Positions 41,045-41,351 of a stretch of DNA of 41,351 nt are shown here, in pieces. Under the pieces are notes generated by a model. That model did not search any database and was not told the origin of the DNA. It was given only the letters and a program-made list of their open reading frames with translations. Every line of letters starts with the position of its first letter. Position 1 is the first letter of the stretch. Origin of the DNA: Alphaproteobacteria bacterium (GTDB lineage Bacteria; Pseudomonadota; Alphaproteobacteria; UBA6615); contig JAJFJA010000014.1 of the NCBI GenBank assembly GCA_021774445.1, positions 1 to 41,351 on the forward strand, written 5' to 3'. The position numbers were made by a program, and so were the translations under genes.

Positions 41045-41351
41045 GCCGCACCTCGCAGATCGGCTAGGGTGTCATGGAGCGTAGTCAGCAAGGCATCACG
41101 ATCGGTTTTCGCGACATAGTCCTTGAAACCAACGTCGCGGCCGCGCGCCAGATCGCTCGGAGACGCAAAGGCCGAAAGCGCCACCAGGGGCACATCCTTC
41201 CAGCGCGAGTCCTCACGGATCTTTTCGGCGAACTCGAAACCGTTCATACCCGGCATCTCGATGTCCGACACGATGATGTCAAAATCAACTCCGGATTCGT
41301 GCAGTTCCAGCGCGGCATCCGCCGATTCGACTGTCTTCACGTCATAGCCGG
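41041..41351 (-). CDS. cheA: C-terminal receiver domain, probably of a hybrid CheA (partial)
   Basis: This is the last 102 residues of a gene that continues past the right edge. It is a response-regulator receiver missing its first strand: the phospho-acceptor region is FDIIVSDIEMPGMNGFEFAE, followed by VPLVALSAFASPSD and the Lys region FKDYVAKTDRDALL. Position directly before cheW, with a four-base overlap, suggests the C-terminal receiver of a CheA-receiver hybrid kinase, common in Rhodospirillales. A stand-alone receiver gene cannot be excluded from this fragment. Confidence 0.7.
   Translation of the reverse strand, partial: GYDVKTVESADAALELHESGVDFDIIVSDIEMPGMNGFEFAEKIREDSRWKDVPLVALSAFASPSDLARGRDVGFKDYVAKTDRDALLTTLHDTLADLRGAA

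Noticed and set aside
1..41351. CRISPR arrays, transposons, prophage genes, tRNA or rRNA genes
   Set aside because: No regular spaced repeats, terminal inverted repeats, transposase or integrase motifs, or RNA-gene features were recognised on either strand. A cmsearch/tRNAscan run would be needed to exclude small RNAs.

Overview
The window comes from a flagellated alphaproteobacterium, probably of the Rhodospirillales or a close relative. The DNA is GC-rich. It carries the alphaproteobacterial flagellar regulators FlbT, FlaF, SciP (DUF1153), FlbD and CtrA, and the order flgE-sciP-fliF-fliG-fliH-fliN-flbD-flhA resembles the Caulobacter cluster. The joint layout of fliJ-fliI, ctrA and a cheAWYBR operon fits Rhodospirillales, where CtrA mainly governs motility. 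This assignment is inference from gene content, not a database match.

Region 1 (1-10549, nearly all minus strand) handles uptake and catabolism. At the left edge is a TRAP transporter (dctP-dctQ-dctM, dctM cut by the window). Next is a single-cysteine Asp/Glu-racemase-superfamily enzyme resembling arylmalonate decarboxylase, with its own perfect TATAAT box. Then comes a compact operon read leftward from 10549: DeoR regulator, BtpA/SgcQ-family protein, FGGY sugar kinase, a possible 16-codon ORF, an ABC solute-binding protein, two permeases and an ATPase. A divergent SDR dehydrogenase starts at 10663. Together they suggest import, oxidation and phosphorylation of a sugar or polyol, under DeoR control. 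Both transporter operons carry a stable hairpin just after the binding-protein gene.

Region 2 (11533-17240) looks like a surface-glycan or flagellin-modification island. It has two paralogous sulfotransferase-like genes, a 2OG-Fe(II) oxygenase-like gene on the opposite strand, a SAM methyltransferase, a NeuC-type UDP-GlcNAc 2-epimerase and a NeuD/PglD-type acyltransferase. It leads directly into flbT-flaF.

Region 3 (17360-36934) is the flagellar core. The plus strand carries flbT, flaF, a terminator, then fliK-flgD-flgE behind a sigma-54 promoter, sciP, and fliF-fliG-fliH-fliN-motA-flbD-flhA-flhF-fleN ending in a second FliK-like gene. The minus strand carries fliI-fliJ, followed by an unexplained coding-like frame with no normal start codon. 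A perfect CtrA box precedes flbT. Two 15-bp palindromic sites, starting exactly 22 bp apart, precede both fliK and fliF. They resemble the Caulobacter ftr elements bound by FlbD, and both FlbD and CtrA are encoded here.

Region 4 (37161-41351) holds ctrA with a strong terminator, then, convergent to it, the chemotaxis operon cheA(partial, receiver domain)-cheW-cheY-cheB-cheR with its own terminator. No tRNA, rRNA, CRISPR array, insertion sequence or phage gene was recognised.
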